From assembly GCA_032622095.1 (NCBI GenBank), contig CP136063.1, forward strand, positions 209,115,934-209,179,933: a stretch of DNA of 64,000 nt, given 5' to 3'. The position numbers and the translations under genes are program-made. This stretch comes from Siphonodentalium dalli. Lineage: Eukaryota > Mollusca > Scaphopoda > Gadilida > Siphonodentaliidae. The notes below the pieces were generated by a model, which saw only the letters and a list, made by a program, of their open reading frames with translations, was not told where the DNA came from and made no database searches. The first letter of the stretch is position 1. Each line of letters opens with the position of its first letter. Positions 23,614 to 34,959 of this stretch are shown here, piece by piece.

Positions 23614-24370
23614 AACTTCAAATGTGTTCATTTTTCAAAGTCGTCAGGAAATAATATTTCTTTGCTAGAGTGACATTAAATCAATCAATCATATGAACCA
23701 GTACTTGTAAGTGAATACTCCTGTTTCTGTAATACACAAGTGGGATGAGACACCTGAAAGAGAGACTAGTTAAAATAATATGACAGATTGTACCCCTGGG
23801 CTGGTATTCAGGTTATCAATAACAGGATAGAGTGTTCAATTCAAGCAGTCAAATTTAGGGGAAAATACCATTTAATATAATAAAGATGAATAGTGTTCAT
23901 CCTTATTATATTAAATGGTATGTTTCGCTAAAATTGACTGCTTGCTGCAGTGTTAGTAGCCCATGATAAAAAAAAATTAAAAAAAATTAAAAATCGCCCT
24001 CCCTCATGCATTTAAAAAAAAAAATGCCTGAGAAACAAAACATTGAGTTTGTGTGGCCTTACTATTTTGAAATATATTGTCAAATTCAATGAACAGTCAA
24101 AAGTCCTATAAGGAGAAAAATCTATGACATATTTTCAACATATTTATGTCTGTTTGTCACCTATCAAAATTGGAGGCCAGCTATCTAGAGGGATCCAAGG
24201 GAGTCTAACAGGATTATTTTATGGGGACATCTACTGTTGTTATTTATATAGTTGCCAAAGTAACAGTGACAGAGTCAGGAATGGGATCAGGGATGGGGTG
24301 CCAGAAAAATATTTTTGCTGCAAATTTCCACCAAGCAGATCCGACTTAGATGTAGGCATCTCCGTGATTC
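23614..24370. other. Intron/element flank, nothing further recognised
   Basis: Includes an inverted pair near 23870-23915 (ATACCATTTAATATAATAA and its complement) and A-rich DNA to 24040. Beyond the element end at 24062, no gene was seen. Confidence 0.4.
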
Positions 24371-24380
24371 TGAAATCCCC

Positions 24381-24484
24381 GAGAGCTTTCCGATGAATGG
24401 TAACAAGCCATATTTCCGACTATATCCTGAAAAGTTAGCCATAATTCTGCTGTGGTTAAGGAGTCGATTACTTAGGGCATACTG
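24381..24484. mobile_element. CAGTAATG MITE, right half only (copy 3)
   Basis: Starts GAGAGCTTTCCGATGAATGG and ends GGGCATACTG. The left arm is absent. It lies about 190 bp downstream of the donor of exon 24675-24808. Confidence 0.75.
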
Positions 24485-24674
24485 TAATAATTAAAATGCA
24501 ATTGAGGATACTGACTGGAAAACTGTACGATTTTAACCATAAAATAACTCATACATCCATTAATTTCTAGAATGTGTTTGCGGTAGGGAGGGGGCCGGCT
24601 TCTCTCACTCATGCAGTTTCCAATATGTAATTGCCCGAGAACATATGTATTTATTTTTAATGCCGAAACCTTAC

Positions 24675-24808
24675 CAATCATTGTTTCACAATTTTTCCCT
24701 TCATAACCTGAATTACAACTGCAAGCATATCGCACATTTCCGAGGTTTCTGCAGGCACCATGCGCACCACATGGGTTACTGTTACAGGGTGGAGTCTGAG
24801 ATGCACAG
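24675..24808 (-). CDS. Exon with EGF domain 4
   Basis: 134 nt, phase 2 acceptor (TTTTTTTCAG) and phase 1 donor (ATTG/GTAAGG). The opening TCASQT supplies the last cysteine of EGF 3. EGF 4 runs from PPCNSNPCGAHGAC to GYEGKNC and then ETMI. C-N-S-N-P-C is an O-glucose consensus. The long segment RNLGNVRYAC between cysteines three and four lacks the hydroxylation pattern. The phase 2 junction with 27148-27280 gives GFSGA-TCASQ. Confidence 0.9.
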
Positions 24809-25441
24809 CTGAAAAAAAGATAACAAAATAACTGACGATATGTAAGATATAGATAACACCAGGTGATAACACAATACAATGGTCAATGTTTTTATGATTT
24901 CACAAAGCAATATTATAAGTTATTTCCGGAATTATCGGGGGTACATGTAGATTTAAAGGTACTCAAGGGATTCGATGGTCTCCATATCATCAGATTTAAA
25001 AAAAAATTAAAAAAATTGAAATGCCGCTTCAGTTATCAGAATCGATTAAAGGTCCAAAAATAATACCGCTAACCACCATCAACTACAGTACAAAATTTCC
25101 CAAAACCTGTTATTGATCAACATTTTGTTCAACGAAATACACTTGGTTTTAGAGTTATCCATTTCATCCGCAATTAAGTCAGAGACCACCGGCTCGTCAA
25201 CTTTTTTCCAGGCCACTAAAAAGTACTGGTGGCGAAAAATAATAGATTTCCTTGAGGTTCCACGACTCGAGTCAAATATTTTTTACCCCTGAAGCCAAGA
25301 AATAGTAATTTGGGAGCTTGAATCTATGCATCTTTAATACCTGGATGTTGATTTAGTGTTCCGATTTAGAACTCCAAGGTGATTTTTTCCAAAGATAACA
25401 ATTTTGTCCCCACAACAATAAGTCCAACAAGCCTCATTTAA

Positions 25442-25596
25442 CCCTTTCAGTGCCAAGTCCGATTTTTGTATCAACCCATATTTCCTTGATCATAGAGCTC
25501 TTTCCATCAATGTATCACATTATTATAATCAATAAATTTGAAAAATGATCAAGGAAATATGGGTTGATACAAAAATCGGACTTGGCACTGAAAGGG
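25442..25596. mobile_element. 155 bp piggyBac-type MITE (TTAA)
   Basis: Long arms: CCCTTTCAGTGCCAAGTCCG at the left and its complement at the right, extending about 50 bp inward to TTTCCTTGATCAT. TTAA flanks both sides (25438-25441 and 25597-25600). A CCC start with TTAA is the piggyBac pattern. Arms are almost identical, so insertion is probably recent. Confidence 0.88.
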
Positions 25597-25868
25597 TTAA
25601 ATCGTGGTTTTCAAAGGTTCTCTGAATAATTAAAAACAAGTACAATGCCAAGTGACATATGCCCGCCAATGCTCAGTTTAGAAAGTGGGCAATACTGAAT
25701 ATTTGTATGAATAGAACATTTTGTTATATTCCAAATCCAAGAAGTCGGTATCATTTCGCCCTAAACTGGGCTATCGACACACAAAAGTCCAAACAAATCC
25801 GATGATCCTGGCGCAAGTTACAAGCTGAAATTTACATATTTCCAAGTTGTATTGAAAGGGATAAACTA

Positions 25869-25985
25869 CAGTAATGCTCTAAATAATCGACTCCTTAACA
25901 GCAGAATTATGGGTAACTTTCCAGGATTTAGTCGGAAATATGGCTTGTTGCCATTAATCGGAAAGCTCTCCCCGAGGGCATTACT
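25869..25985. mobile_element. CAGTAATG MITE, deleted copy 4
   Basis: The left arm is complete from CAGTAATGCTC to GGAAAGCTCTC, then jumps to GGGCATTACT. Most of the right arm is missing. Confidence 0.7.
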
Positions 25986-26942
25986 TTACTACTAGTAGCT
26001 GTATTATTGATGCATAAGCCAAAATGAATGGATGTCACAAATTGTTAGAAAGGTGAACCATGCTGCCAATACTGCAGCCAATTTTTAAATTGATGTGCCA
26101 AACTGCTCATGAGTGATGGGCGGATGATACATTGAACAATTCTTGTTGCAAATTACGAGTTTTCAAGAAAATGCAGAATACTCAATCGAGAGTCAACACA
26201 ACTCTATCTCCAGTTATAAACATGTTTGTTCTGATAATTCAGAACACAAATTTAGTTTATCGTCATATATGTATCGTATCATTGATCATGTATCGTGATT
26301 CGTATTGTATCATGACCAAGTGGCTCATTACAACCCTCCCTATGTGTGCCATGGTTTCCATATAAAAGTTTAGAAAAGTTTAATTTGCAGCTGATGTACA
26401 CTGTCATGGCATTGCTGATTCAGACGATAAGTTCAATATTATTTGACAGTAATTGATGAAACTTGGTATGTGGTCTTCAAGTTATGTGATAGTCATGATA
26501 AAGTTCGAATTTGGATTTGATCCGACCATTTCTGGCAGACAACCCAACCTGGAAAATCTGGACAACCCGACCCAAACATCCAGGTCGGGTGGTCCCTAGG
26601 CCGGGTGGTCCCCACTCCAATGATATTGGTGAAGGAGTTAAATTTCAAACACTATTATTAATTTCAGCCTAAATCCCCACCCATCACTATTATTAGGCCA
26701 TCACTATTATTAGGCACCCGAGAGTACTACTAATAGCAGATATATGATGGTGTACTGTAACAGTATAGACTGTATACTTCTTCATACACTCTGTACACAT
26801 GAGAGAAGATGACACCCTTTCTCCGCACACAGCTTGTATATCTATACTTAGTGTTAACTCAAAAGAAATCCAGTGCCCTATAAACAGCTACAAATTCTCT
26901 GAAGTCTCGCCCCAGTGCAGCTATTCATTTAAAATATGTCTT

Positions 26943-27074
26943 GATGCCATTTATCGGAATGTTCTCCGTGAGGGCTTTCCGATGAATGGCAACAAACCAT
27001 ATTTCTGACTACGTCCTGAAAAGTTACACATAATTCTGCTGTGGATAAGGAGTCAATTATTTAGGGCATCACAG
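26943..27074. mobile_element. CAGTAATG MITE, right half (copy 5)
   Basis: Loop and right arm: ATCGGAATGTTCTCCGTGAG to GGGCATCACAG. It lies 74 bp beyond the donor of exon 27148-27280. Confidence 0.7.
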
Positions 27075-27147
27075 TATGTCACATTTTTCCCAATGGAAAA
27101 ATGGCCCAGAACCCATTCCCAAAAAGGGTAGAATAAAATCTTCTTAC

Positions 27148-27280
27148 GTAGCACCACTGAAGCCCTCTCGACAGAGGCATTCCGCTCCATTGATTTTGTC
27201 GCTACACATTCCACTGTTCACATCACATGTAGTGGAAGTACAGTCATCGGCATTAATCTGACAATTATCTCCACTGAGAC
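27148..27280 (-). CDS. Exon with EGF domain 3
   Basis: 133 nt, phase 1 acceptor (AATTTGCAG) and phase 2 donor (GCTAC/GTAAGA). LSGDNC closes EGF 2. EGF 3 runs from DDCTSTTCDVNSGMC to CREGFSGA, with the last cysteine in the next exon. Spacing between cysteines two and three is six residues, and alanine (INGAEC) replaces the usual aromatic before cysteine four. The plus-strand ORF at 27076-27261 is the antisense shadow. Confidence 0.88.
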
Positions 27281-27379
27281 CTGCAAATTGAAATATATAA
27301 CACACCAAATGAAAGTTTAATATTTAGTTCATGAAAAAAATCTACAGAATCCACTCATTGGGGGTCACATGACTGAAAT

Positions 27380-27695
27380 AGCCTGTCTGACATTTGCAGA
27401 ACGAGGTCCCGAGAGGGTGAATTGAAGTTCCCCAGTTGAAGTTGGTGATTTAATTTACCCTTTATTCACCTCGAATATGCATTTCAACTTCTGCAAATTT
27501 GCATATTAGGGGATAGTATAGAAATTGAACAAAAACGAATAAGTAACTAAATACAATGTTAATCTGAGACCATAGATACTTCCCAGGAGCAGAATGAGGT
27601 CCCCAGATGGTGAATTTGGTGATGCTAGCCTGCTGTGTGGGGTAGCATCTCTAAATTCACCCTCTGGAAACCTCATTCTGCAGATGTCAGATACA
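27380..27695. mobile_element. GAGGTCC family copy
   Basis: Bounded by GTCTGACATTTGCAGAACG and CTCATTCTGCAGATGTCAG. Internal motif pair GAGGTCCCCAGATGGTG and CTAAATTCACCCTCTGG. Confidence 0.65.
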
Positions 27696-27809
27696 AAATT
27701 ACAAGGCTTGTTGGGTCACATTATTGGCCATTCCTGTTCAATTTGTGGTACTTTCATTGAATTCATTATTATGCAATAGGGTATGTGTTGTAAACAATAT
27801 TAATAAAAG

Positions 27810-28826
27810 GTCGGCCGACCACAGTGTCCCCCAAAAACGTGGCAAGTCGACGCCGCTTTGTCAAAGAAATTAAAAAAAATGTTGAAATGTTCTAAGTCAA
27901 AATGGTTAATAATTCCGTAAGGAATTATTTTTCCGTCATCTATATACATGTTGCACATCTCCAATATGTGGGTAACAATACTCTAAAGTTTAAAATATCT
28001 ACGATCAAAACTGTAGGAGGAGTTGATTATACCATGAAGGTACCCTCATACAGAAAATCGAAAAAGTCGAAAGGCCCGTAACTCTGGGAAAACAATCATT
28101 GCATCAAACTCAAATTCGAACTTGACCTGTATTTTGATATGAACGACCCACAAAAAAACAGAATTTCCAATTAAACAATTCAAACTTGAGTTATCATCCG
28201 GAAACTAAAGAAAATTAAAACAAGAAAAATTGAATTTTCTAAGTCGAAAGCCCATAACTCTGAGAAAAATCATCGGATCAAACTCAAATTCGAACTTGAC
28301 CTGTATTTTGATACCAATGACTCATAAAAAAACGGAAATTTCAATTGAACAGTCCAAACTTGACTTATCATCCGGAAACCAAAGAAAAAAGAAGGAAAAT
28401 TGAATTTCCTAAGTCGAAAAAAGTCCATAACTCTAGGAAAAATCATCCGATCAAACTCAAATTCAAACTTGACCTGTATCTTGATATGACTGATCCACAT
28501 AAAAACAGTATTTGCAATTAAAGGATCAAAACTTGTGATATCATCCGGTAACCGAAAAAGTGAGAAATTTTCTAAGTAAAAAAAATGTTGAAAAAAGTGA
28601 AATAACTCCATAAAAGAACATCGGATCAAACCCAGAATTGCAGAGCACATGTGTTCTTGGTTGAGACACCTACATACCAAGTTTCAATCAAATGGATGAT
28701 CATTACTGGAGTTTTAACTCCGGACGGACGGACTCACAGTGCCATGGATGCACGGACGGACGACGGACGGACGGAGCTGCATGATTACAATAGTCCCCCG
28801 AAATTTTTTTTTACGGGGGACAATTA
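27810..28826 (+). repeat. Degenerate repeat block ending AGTCCCCCG...CGGGGGACAAT
   Basis: Begins near CGGCCGACCACAGTGTCCCC. Three or four ~150-170 bp units contain ATCGGATCAAACTCAAATTC, GAACTTGACCTGTATTTTG and AGTTATCATCCGGAAAC. It then has a GGACGGACGG run (28720-28770) and a terminal hairpin built on CCCCCG and CGGGGG. The start is echoed at 54015-54060. ORF 28270-28680 is a shadow. A dispersed lophotrochozoan-type repeat; class uncertain. Confidence 0.65.
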
Positions 28827-28859
28827 ACACAACAACTATGAATTATGAACAATAACATT

Positions 28860-30172
28860 TTTAACCCTTTGGAGAGTATTTATAACATCATATACATGAA
28901 GTCGATCATGCGTGTATTTAACGTCAACATCATAGCAATAATTATTAACAAGTTCAGGTCAAAAGGTTCCAATAATTTGTTTTAGTTTATGTATTTTCTG
29001 TTTATGTGTGCTATCATAATCTATTGCACTTATACAAGTGGACATTATATTAATCAAAATATCTCCTATACAATTCATTTATAAATCAGGCGATTAATTG
29101 AAGTTATGTCTCCATAAAAATAACACTTCCTGAAATGATATATATGTTGTTCCACTCGCGAATCTTACGGCGACATATATGTCATTCTACTTGCCAAAGG
29201 TTTGTCATGAATTGGAGGAGGAAATTGTTGAGAAGTCTTCTTATTTCATGTCATTGGGAAAATAAAACTAAGCAGATGTCTGCAAAATGAGGCCACACAG
29301 CTAATCAAGAATAATAGTTATATATGTTCCGCCTCCAGTAAGAAACTGCGTCTTTGATTGGTCTGAGAACCACGCATCATTTTAAAGGTACTCAATCCGA
29401 ATTAACACACCTAATTTATTATTTCTTTGGCTTCGGAGATAAAAAATATTTGACTCGAGTCGAGGAACCCACCCATCAGAGTGATCAGATATCAATTTTT
29501 GAAGTTTGTTATTTCAATTATTTGTGGCCCAGAATTACGCCGTCAAATGGATGGTCTTGGTCAAAATTGCGGAGGAAGATGATAACTCTAATTTCGTGAA
29601 TACTAAAGTGACAATATTTCATTGAACAAAATGTTGATTAATAACATGTTTTGGAAAATTTGATACCATTGTTGACAGTGGTTAGCATTATTTTGTTGCA
29701 ATTAATCGATTCTGACAACTAAAGCATATTTTGAAGAAATGTTGTTGTTGTATCTTGATGATATGGGGACCCTCTGATCGAATTGAGTACCTTTAAATCT
29801 AGAGCCGTCAACATAAGGGAAACCAAGACAACCGTTTCATTGTCTCTTGATGGCCTGCATTTTTCATTACGTTGTTTATGTTGAGAGCGATGGAAGATTT
29901 TCTGCTGACCATTCATTGGAGAAAATGTGAAATTGCTATGAATGACCAGGACTGTCGGCAGAACATATACGTTATTGTGGTGGATTGATGGTAACATGAT
30001 GTGACATTGAAGGCTTGAAACCTATGTTAAACCTGGTTGCTTAGGTTGAACATAAACTGTTAAACCTGGTTGCTTAGGTTGAACATAAACTCCAATCCAT
30101 CAATGTCACACCATATTACCAACAGTCCACCACAATCAACTTATACTATGTCCTATTCAATGTATTACATAC
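28860..30172. other. Intron sequence, small inverted and direct repeats only
   Basis: Contains a 36-bp direct duplication near 30010-30090 (TTAAACCTGGTTGCTTAGGT twice) and the phrase AACAAAATGTTGATTAATAACATG near 29625, which recurs inverted near 25110. No gene. Confidence 0.4.
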
Positions 30173-30286
30173 CATTTACACAGGTGCAAGTAAAACCATT
30201 GATCACGTTAGAGCAGGTACCTCCATTGTAACAAGGACTTGATGCGCAGTTGTTAATAGTTATGTCACATCTTCTACCTGTATAAC
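30173..30286 (-). CDS. Exon with EGF domain 2
   Basis: 114 nt, phase 1 at both ends (acceptor TTGTTTTCAG, donor AATG/GTATGT). GYTGRRC completes EGF 1. EGF 2 runs from NNCASSPCYNGGTC to CTCVN plus the next exon's GLSGDNC. It carries C-A-S-S-P-C (O-glucose), C-Y-N-G-G-T-C (O-fucose) and C-S-N-x4-F-x-C-x-C (Asn/Asp hydroxylation), making it the most Notch-like repeat here. Confidence 0.92.
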
Positions 30287-30454
30287 CTGAAAACAATTGT
30301 AATTGTGTATAATTACTTTCAAAGATAATGCAAAACAAAGAAAATTCCATTTATAAGGCCTTTGTGCATGCTTCCAAATCCTGTGTTAAACATGTGATGT
30401 AAACAACAATATGTCAATGAAACTTAATTGGGTGATTTTAGGAAAATAGCATAT

Positions 30455-30815
30455 CGGGCTAGTATCACTAAATTCACCCTCTGGGGACCTCATTATTCTG
30501 CTTAGGCCTCATCTTCTCTGGAAAGTTTTTTTATTATCAAATTTCTATAGAAACTTCTTCACTTAGATTCTATTTCTTTTTTATATCCCCAAATTGGCTG
30601 ACGATACACAATCACAATATTCACCATTTGGGAACTTCAATCTGAGTCTATGTCTCCTATAGCAGATGAGGCCATGCAGAATGAGGTCCCAAGAGGGTGA
30701 ATTTGGTGATGCTAGACCACTGTGCGGGATAGCATCACTAAATTCACAATTCACCATCTGGGGACCTCATTCTGCAAATGACAGGCACACTAAACTCAGA
30801 CTTGACAGAATCTAT
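30455..30815. mobile_element. GAGGTCC family copy
   Basis: Outer motif CACTAAATTCACCCTCTGG at the left. The body has CTCATCTTCTCTGGAAAG and TTTCTATAGAAACTTCTTC. The inner pair is GAGGTCCCAAGAGGGTGAA and TGGGGACCTCATTCTGC, and it ends near CAGACTTGACAG. Confidence 0.7.
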
Positions 30816-30907
30816 AACTCTTTATGGACATCTGTTAGGGAAATATTTGCCACGGGCAAATGTAAATAGACCCAGAGCTAGCCGATGAAGAGGCACAATG
30901 TCAAATA

Positions 30908-31315
30908 TAGCAATAATAATAATAATAATGTATATCATTTATATAGCGCTTAATCCCTGGTGTAGCTCTAAGCGCTCACATTATTACCCAGCTGTTTTTT
31001 TATGAGTAATGCCCAGTCTTGTGCCTGCTGCCATTTCACAGGCGCTTCACTAGAGCGGCTTACGGATACCCAACAACCAGGTACCTATTTCTCGTCTAGG
31101 TACGACGAAGCGAGCACAGTACAAGTGACCTTGCCCAAGGGTCACAACCTGTCGCGAGTTTTGAAACAGCGTGTGGCTATATATAGCACACACACCGCTC
31201 AATTCGGCCAAGCCACTGTTGTGGAGATGATAGTCCACCGGCTGGGCGCGAACTCACGCCGGTGCATTAACACCATTACAAGTCTGACACTCTAACCACT
31301 GGGCTACCACTTCCA
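30908..31315 (-). mobile_element. tRNA-derived SINE, minus orientation
   Basis: On the minus strand the head reads GTGGTAGCCCAGTGGTTAG (A-box-like, complement of 31290-31310). A GAGTTCGCGCCC B-box-like motif follows (31244-31255). The segment between resembles a tRNA-Thr head (CAGACTTGTAATG). The body contains CCTTGGGCAAGG and GAAATAGGTACCTGG words common in invertebrate SINEs. The 3' end has AAGCGCTATATAAAT and an (ATT)n tail (30910-30929). It is about 400 bp and has no coding function; ORFs on both strands here are shadows. Confidence 0.8.
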
Positions 31316-31319
31316 AGGT

Positions 31320-32040
31320 TTAGCTAGTATGGCAGCCCTGCCGGTGACGGCCTTATTCACATCCACAAGTAAGACTTCATACCGAGTAAAAACACTCATC
31401 ATATGTTAGCCAGGTTCAGCCACACGTATGTAACTTTTAACATGTGTTGCCATTGCCAACGGAGGTCACATGACAGAAGGAGCGAAAAACCCTGTGCATG
31501 CAGAGAGTTGACTGTGCAAAGAGATCTTAATTTGATTGAAACATTTGAGCGCATTGCAGGTTCTTTCCACCTGAATATTATTTACAAGTTACGCTAGAAT
31601 TTGCTGATATCTAAAATGTGTCTACAGGATTGGCACTGAAAAATCATCTGACTGTTCCCGCCATGTGCATCTCCATAACAATACCATATAGTAACGCACG
31701 TTGCAAGGTACACGTACATGTGGTTGAACCTGGCTATTAACTGAAACCATCATGGAAGACCAAAGCCAACATGAGGACTCCTTGCACTCCCTTAGTGGCT
31801 CATGACTACCTTCCGAATAAAACAAATTAAAATCTCTCAAATACGCAAATCAGAAATGTATCATACCAAAAGCAATCAAGATAAGTATACTCTGCGTTCA
31901 TGTTGGCGTTACAATCCACTAACTTGTAATGTAAGTTTACTCGTATATAAACATACTTTGTTTATGATGTACATGTATGTCCTATTTTAAATTTTGATTA
32001 AATGCATTCTTATAAACAGTTGCTGCATAATGTTCGCTGC
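31320..32040. other. Intron sequence, nothing recognised
   Basis: Short ORFs at 31403-31990 have no recognisable domain. Confidence 0.4.
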
Positions 32041-32047
32041 CGAGTAA

Positions 32048-32153
32048 TCTATCTATATAAAAGTCAAGTGTTTGTGTGAGTGTGTCTGTATGTAACTTGG
32101 CGCGTTTATAACGTTTTACTCCTAAGTCCAATTTAGCCCAAATTAAGAACATA
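32048..32153 (+). mobile_element. Possible Helitron 5' fragment, cut by a MITE
   Basis: TCTATCTATATAAAAGTC followed by GTGTGAGTGTGTCTGTATG resembles the starts of the Helitron-like elements at 50956 and 51719. It stops at the MITE inserted at 32154; no CTAG end was found. Confidence 0.35.
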
Positions 32154-32367
32154 CAGTAATGCCCTAAGTAATCGACTCCTTAACCACAGCAGAATTATAA
32201 GTAACTTTTCAGGATTTATTCAGAAATATGGCTTGTTGCCATTCACCGGAAAGCTCTCAGTGAGAGCTTTCCGATGAATGGCAACAAGCCATATTTCTGA
32301 CTAAATCCTGAAAAATTACCCATAATTCTGCTGTGGTTAAGGAGCCGGATTATTTAGGGCATTACTG
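32154..32367. mobile_element. CAGTAATG foldback MITE, complete copy 6 (214 bp)
   Basis: CAGTAATGCCCTAAGTAATC to GGGCATTACTG with TA on both sides (32152-32153 and 32368-32369). Two ~105 bp arms meet at GCTCTCAGTGAGAGC. A good reference copy for the family: non-coding, with Tc/mariner-type target choice. Confidence 0.92.
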
Positions 32368-32754
32368 TAAATGTTACAACACAGCTGCTACCAGTCAGTA
32401 TTGTAATCAAACAAATCATTGATTATGATTAAATATTGTCTATGTCTTTCTATAATTTGTTTTATATTGTTTCCTGGGTATAAAATGATAAATATGATAT
32501 TGAATTGAAGACCCCTGTCTGGAAATGCTTCTATCAATTAATATTGATTTATTTCAAATTTTCTGGTATAATAAACATACAATCAGTTTGGGACATTTAC
32601 GGCTCGCGTTCGTTTGGAGAGTAACCAGTCCTCCTCAGGAAGAAGGCGCTATTGCGCTCGCGCCCGGCAGCGCCCGCATTTTTTATTTCCCTGGCATGAT
32701 GTATCGCTCCTGTCTTTTTTCATAGTGGAAACGTGCGCTTTAGTGTGAATTTCT

Positions 32755-33100
32755 GGCTGGAATGTATTCTCACCGGAAACCCCGGCAAACCATATCGAAT
32801 GCACCCACATTTTGAAAATAAAATAAATAATCATGGTTTTCCTGTCAACGTTCCTATCATGGACGTTTAAATATCTTTTGGTTATGAGAATGAGTACAGG
32901 GATGGTAAAACAATCGTCATGAGAGCTTATTGTAAAGCATGCGCCAAGCATTCTGACCGCGTTCGGAAAAAAACTTACCGGTAAAGCCTTAAAACAGTTT
33001 GACGAAATGGCAGCCAGTTCGTCTTTGATTTCCAAATGGACTCTGGAGCGGCACTTGAACACAAAAAGCCACCTGAGTGCTGTGTATTTCGAGCAACTTG
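32755..33100 (+). pseudogene. Decayed zinc-finger ORF of transposase type
   Basis: One plus-strand frame reads YENEYRDGKTIVMRAYCKAC then AKHSDRVRKKTY and a stop. After a frameshift, LTGKALKQFDEM and LISKWTLERHLNTKSHLSA follow. C-x2-C followed by H-x5-H in RHLNTKSH resembles the TTF/BED-like fingers that precede hAT transposases. Frameshift and stops indicate a relic. The 164-residue minus-strand ORF over it has no domain. Confidence 0.4.
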
Positions 33101-33144
33101 ATGCCAAAAATAGAACAACAACTGGTACTAGTATTGTTTTCATA

Positions 33145-34820
33145 GATTTATTTTAATTGAATTATTTATTAATAAAATTTCATGGACCCTAATTGACTTG
33201 GCATTCATTGTAATAAGACCCCAGGGAATAACAATTTAAGTCAACACAAACACAAAGTAGAAACAATAACATGTACATTGTAAATTAAAATGTTAATATA
33301 TAATACAGTAATAACTATTCAATTTTGATCATTACATTCACCAGAATGTGATAAAGGTGAATATTTGTATAATTGAATAGTCGGGGAGCCAATAAGGTCC
33401 ACCTGCACTCCCCCCCCCCAATGATTACAAATAACCTTATTTTTATTGTTCCCTATGGTATCCAGATAAAGAATCCAGATTTCACCGAAAAATAAAGGTG
33501 GCCCTACTAGGTTACACACAACTAATTATTTTCCATAGGCGACAGTGTTAACTAAAAGTCCCGCCGGCCATGGGTTTGACCTAGTTGAACTTCAAGTGGT
33601 CAATTTTCCCTTAGAACGTCATCCTCTGCACCAGTATGTGACAACAAACGCGCCCTTTTCGGTATTTTTTTCAAACGATAATCTTGCATTTCCACAACTA
33701 CCCCATTTACTGCAAAAAAATCAGCAGCATAAAAATACCCAGACCCCTTCCGTAAATTCTGGACGCCACCAGACTCTTCCTGGACATCTAAACATACACG
33801 ATCGCCATATTTACGTAGGCTATGATTTTCTGTTTAGGGATATTTCCCTCAATGATAATCAACCAATCAGCAGCCAGAATTTTTTTTTATGCTGACTCGA
33901 GTTTCCCTACACAAATTCAAGAAGAGTAACTCTATATAATTAGTTGTTTGTAACCACTAGGTGCTAGAGCCATTTGAATCCATGATGGCCGCCATTTCCT
34001 CTAATTCTGACCAGCTGTATTTAATCGTTGTAATAGATCGGTTGTTAGCAAAAGACACAGACAAAATGTATGCCATTTTGTTGGTATGATGTCCTTCTTC
34101 AAAATGACGGCATATAATTTTGAAAAAAATTCAAAATGGCCGCCGAAAAAATGACGTCATATGCACGAAAATAGGTAATTTAATTAATATTTCACTATAT
34201 CTTCCATTTTTCTTCACATTAATCATTAGTAAATGGCAATGTTTTTGAGACAGTCATCAAGCGTGATATTATAGCGTCATTTTAAGACATTTGCCATTGA
34301 CGAGGGTTCCGTAATAGATACAGAAAGAGGATTTGAAAAAGAGGGGTGAATTTTCGGTTTTTTTTTTGCAAGACGATTTTGATAGTCATTTTATCGACAA
34401 ACCACACAGGCTGTCAATAGAACGTCAACAACTATGTGCTTTATTTTATTGGACGGATGTTTTACTTCAATGGGAATGAAATTGGTGTAGAAAATTTCCA
34501 AAATGGCCACCGAAAATATGAAAAATGGTAAATATTGCCCCAGGGTGTCCTGCAATGGCTTACAAGTTGTGGTTGATATATAAAATTGGCTAATCTGTAT
34601 TATATACATTGAATACTAACATGTCTGATGTACCATGGATCATTGTTACTATTGTCACCACTGACATCACCAAAAATATTGGATTTTTCTCTCACAAACT
34701 TTACATAAATATGGGCAAAAATTAACTTTTCAGGGTTGAACAATGTTTTTAATGTTTTTAATGTTTAAATGTGTCACACTACGGTGTTTATAGACCAAAT
34801 TGCTCAAGATGGCTTCCATC
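33145..34820. other. Intron sequence, no supported gene
   Basis: A 116-residue plus ORF (33545-33895) has no recognisable domain or transposon context. A short inverted pair flanks 33330-33380 (AATAACTATTCAATT and its near complement). 34130-34260 contains AAAATGGCCGCC words. Confidence 0.35.
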
Positions 34821-34827
34821 ATATGTG

Positions 34828-34950
34828 AAAAGCTTTCTGATGAATGAGAGCTTTCCGATGAATGACAACAAGCCATATTTCGGACTAAATCCTGAAACAT
34901 TACCCATAATTATGCTGTGGTTAAGGAGTCGATTATTTAGGGCATTACTG
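34828..34950. mobile_element. CAGTAATG MITE, right half (copy 7)
   Basis: Duplicated loop words (AGCTTTCTGATGAATGAG, AGCTTTCCGATGAATG), then the full right arm ending GGGCATTACTG before TA. Confidence 0.75.
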
Positions 34951-34959
34951 TACGAAGAG

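Larger units (their letters stand above)
19700..24062 (+). mobile_element. ~4.4 kb element with GTWAGGCCACAC inverted ends, coding
   Basis: The left end GTTAGGCCACACAAAATC plus GGTTTGTTTCTCAGGC matches the reverse complement of the right end (GCCTGAGAAACAAAAC, then TTTGTGTGGCCTTAC) over about 37 bp. Between them lies an ORF in two parts (about 19975-20319 and 22926-23613) split by a Harbinger-like insertion. A similar end is at 53660-53695. No target duplication was identified, and the superfamily was not recognised. It lies in an intron of the EGF gene, antisense to it. Confidence 0.65.

Noticed and set aside
31240-31315. Possible functional tRNA gene
   Set aside because: A- and B-box-like motifs are present, but the cloverleaf is degenerate and is fused to a SINE body with an (ATT)n tail.
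32649-33143. 164-residue minus-strand ORF with a hydrophobic start (signal-peptide-like)
   Set aside because: The opposite strand shows a zinc-finger relic, and the minus ORF has no domain or splice context. The hydrophobic start is probably chance.
33545-33895. 116-residue plus-strand ORF
   Set aside because: No recognisable domain, no codon bias visible by eye, no transposon ends nearby.
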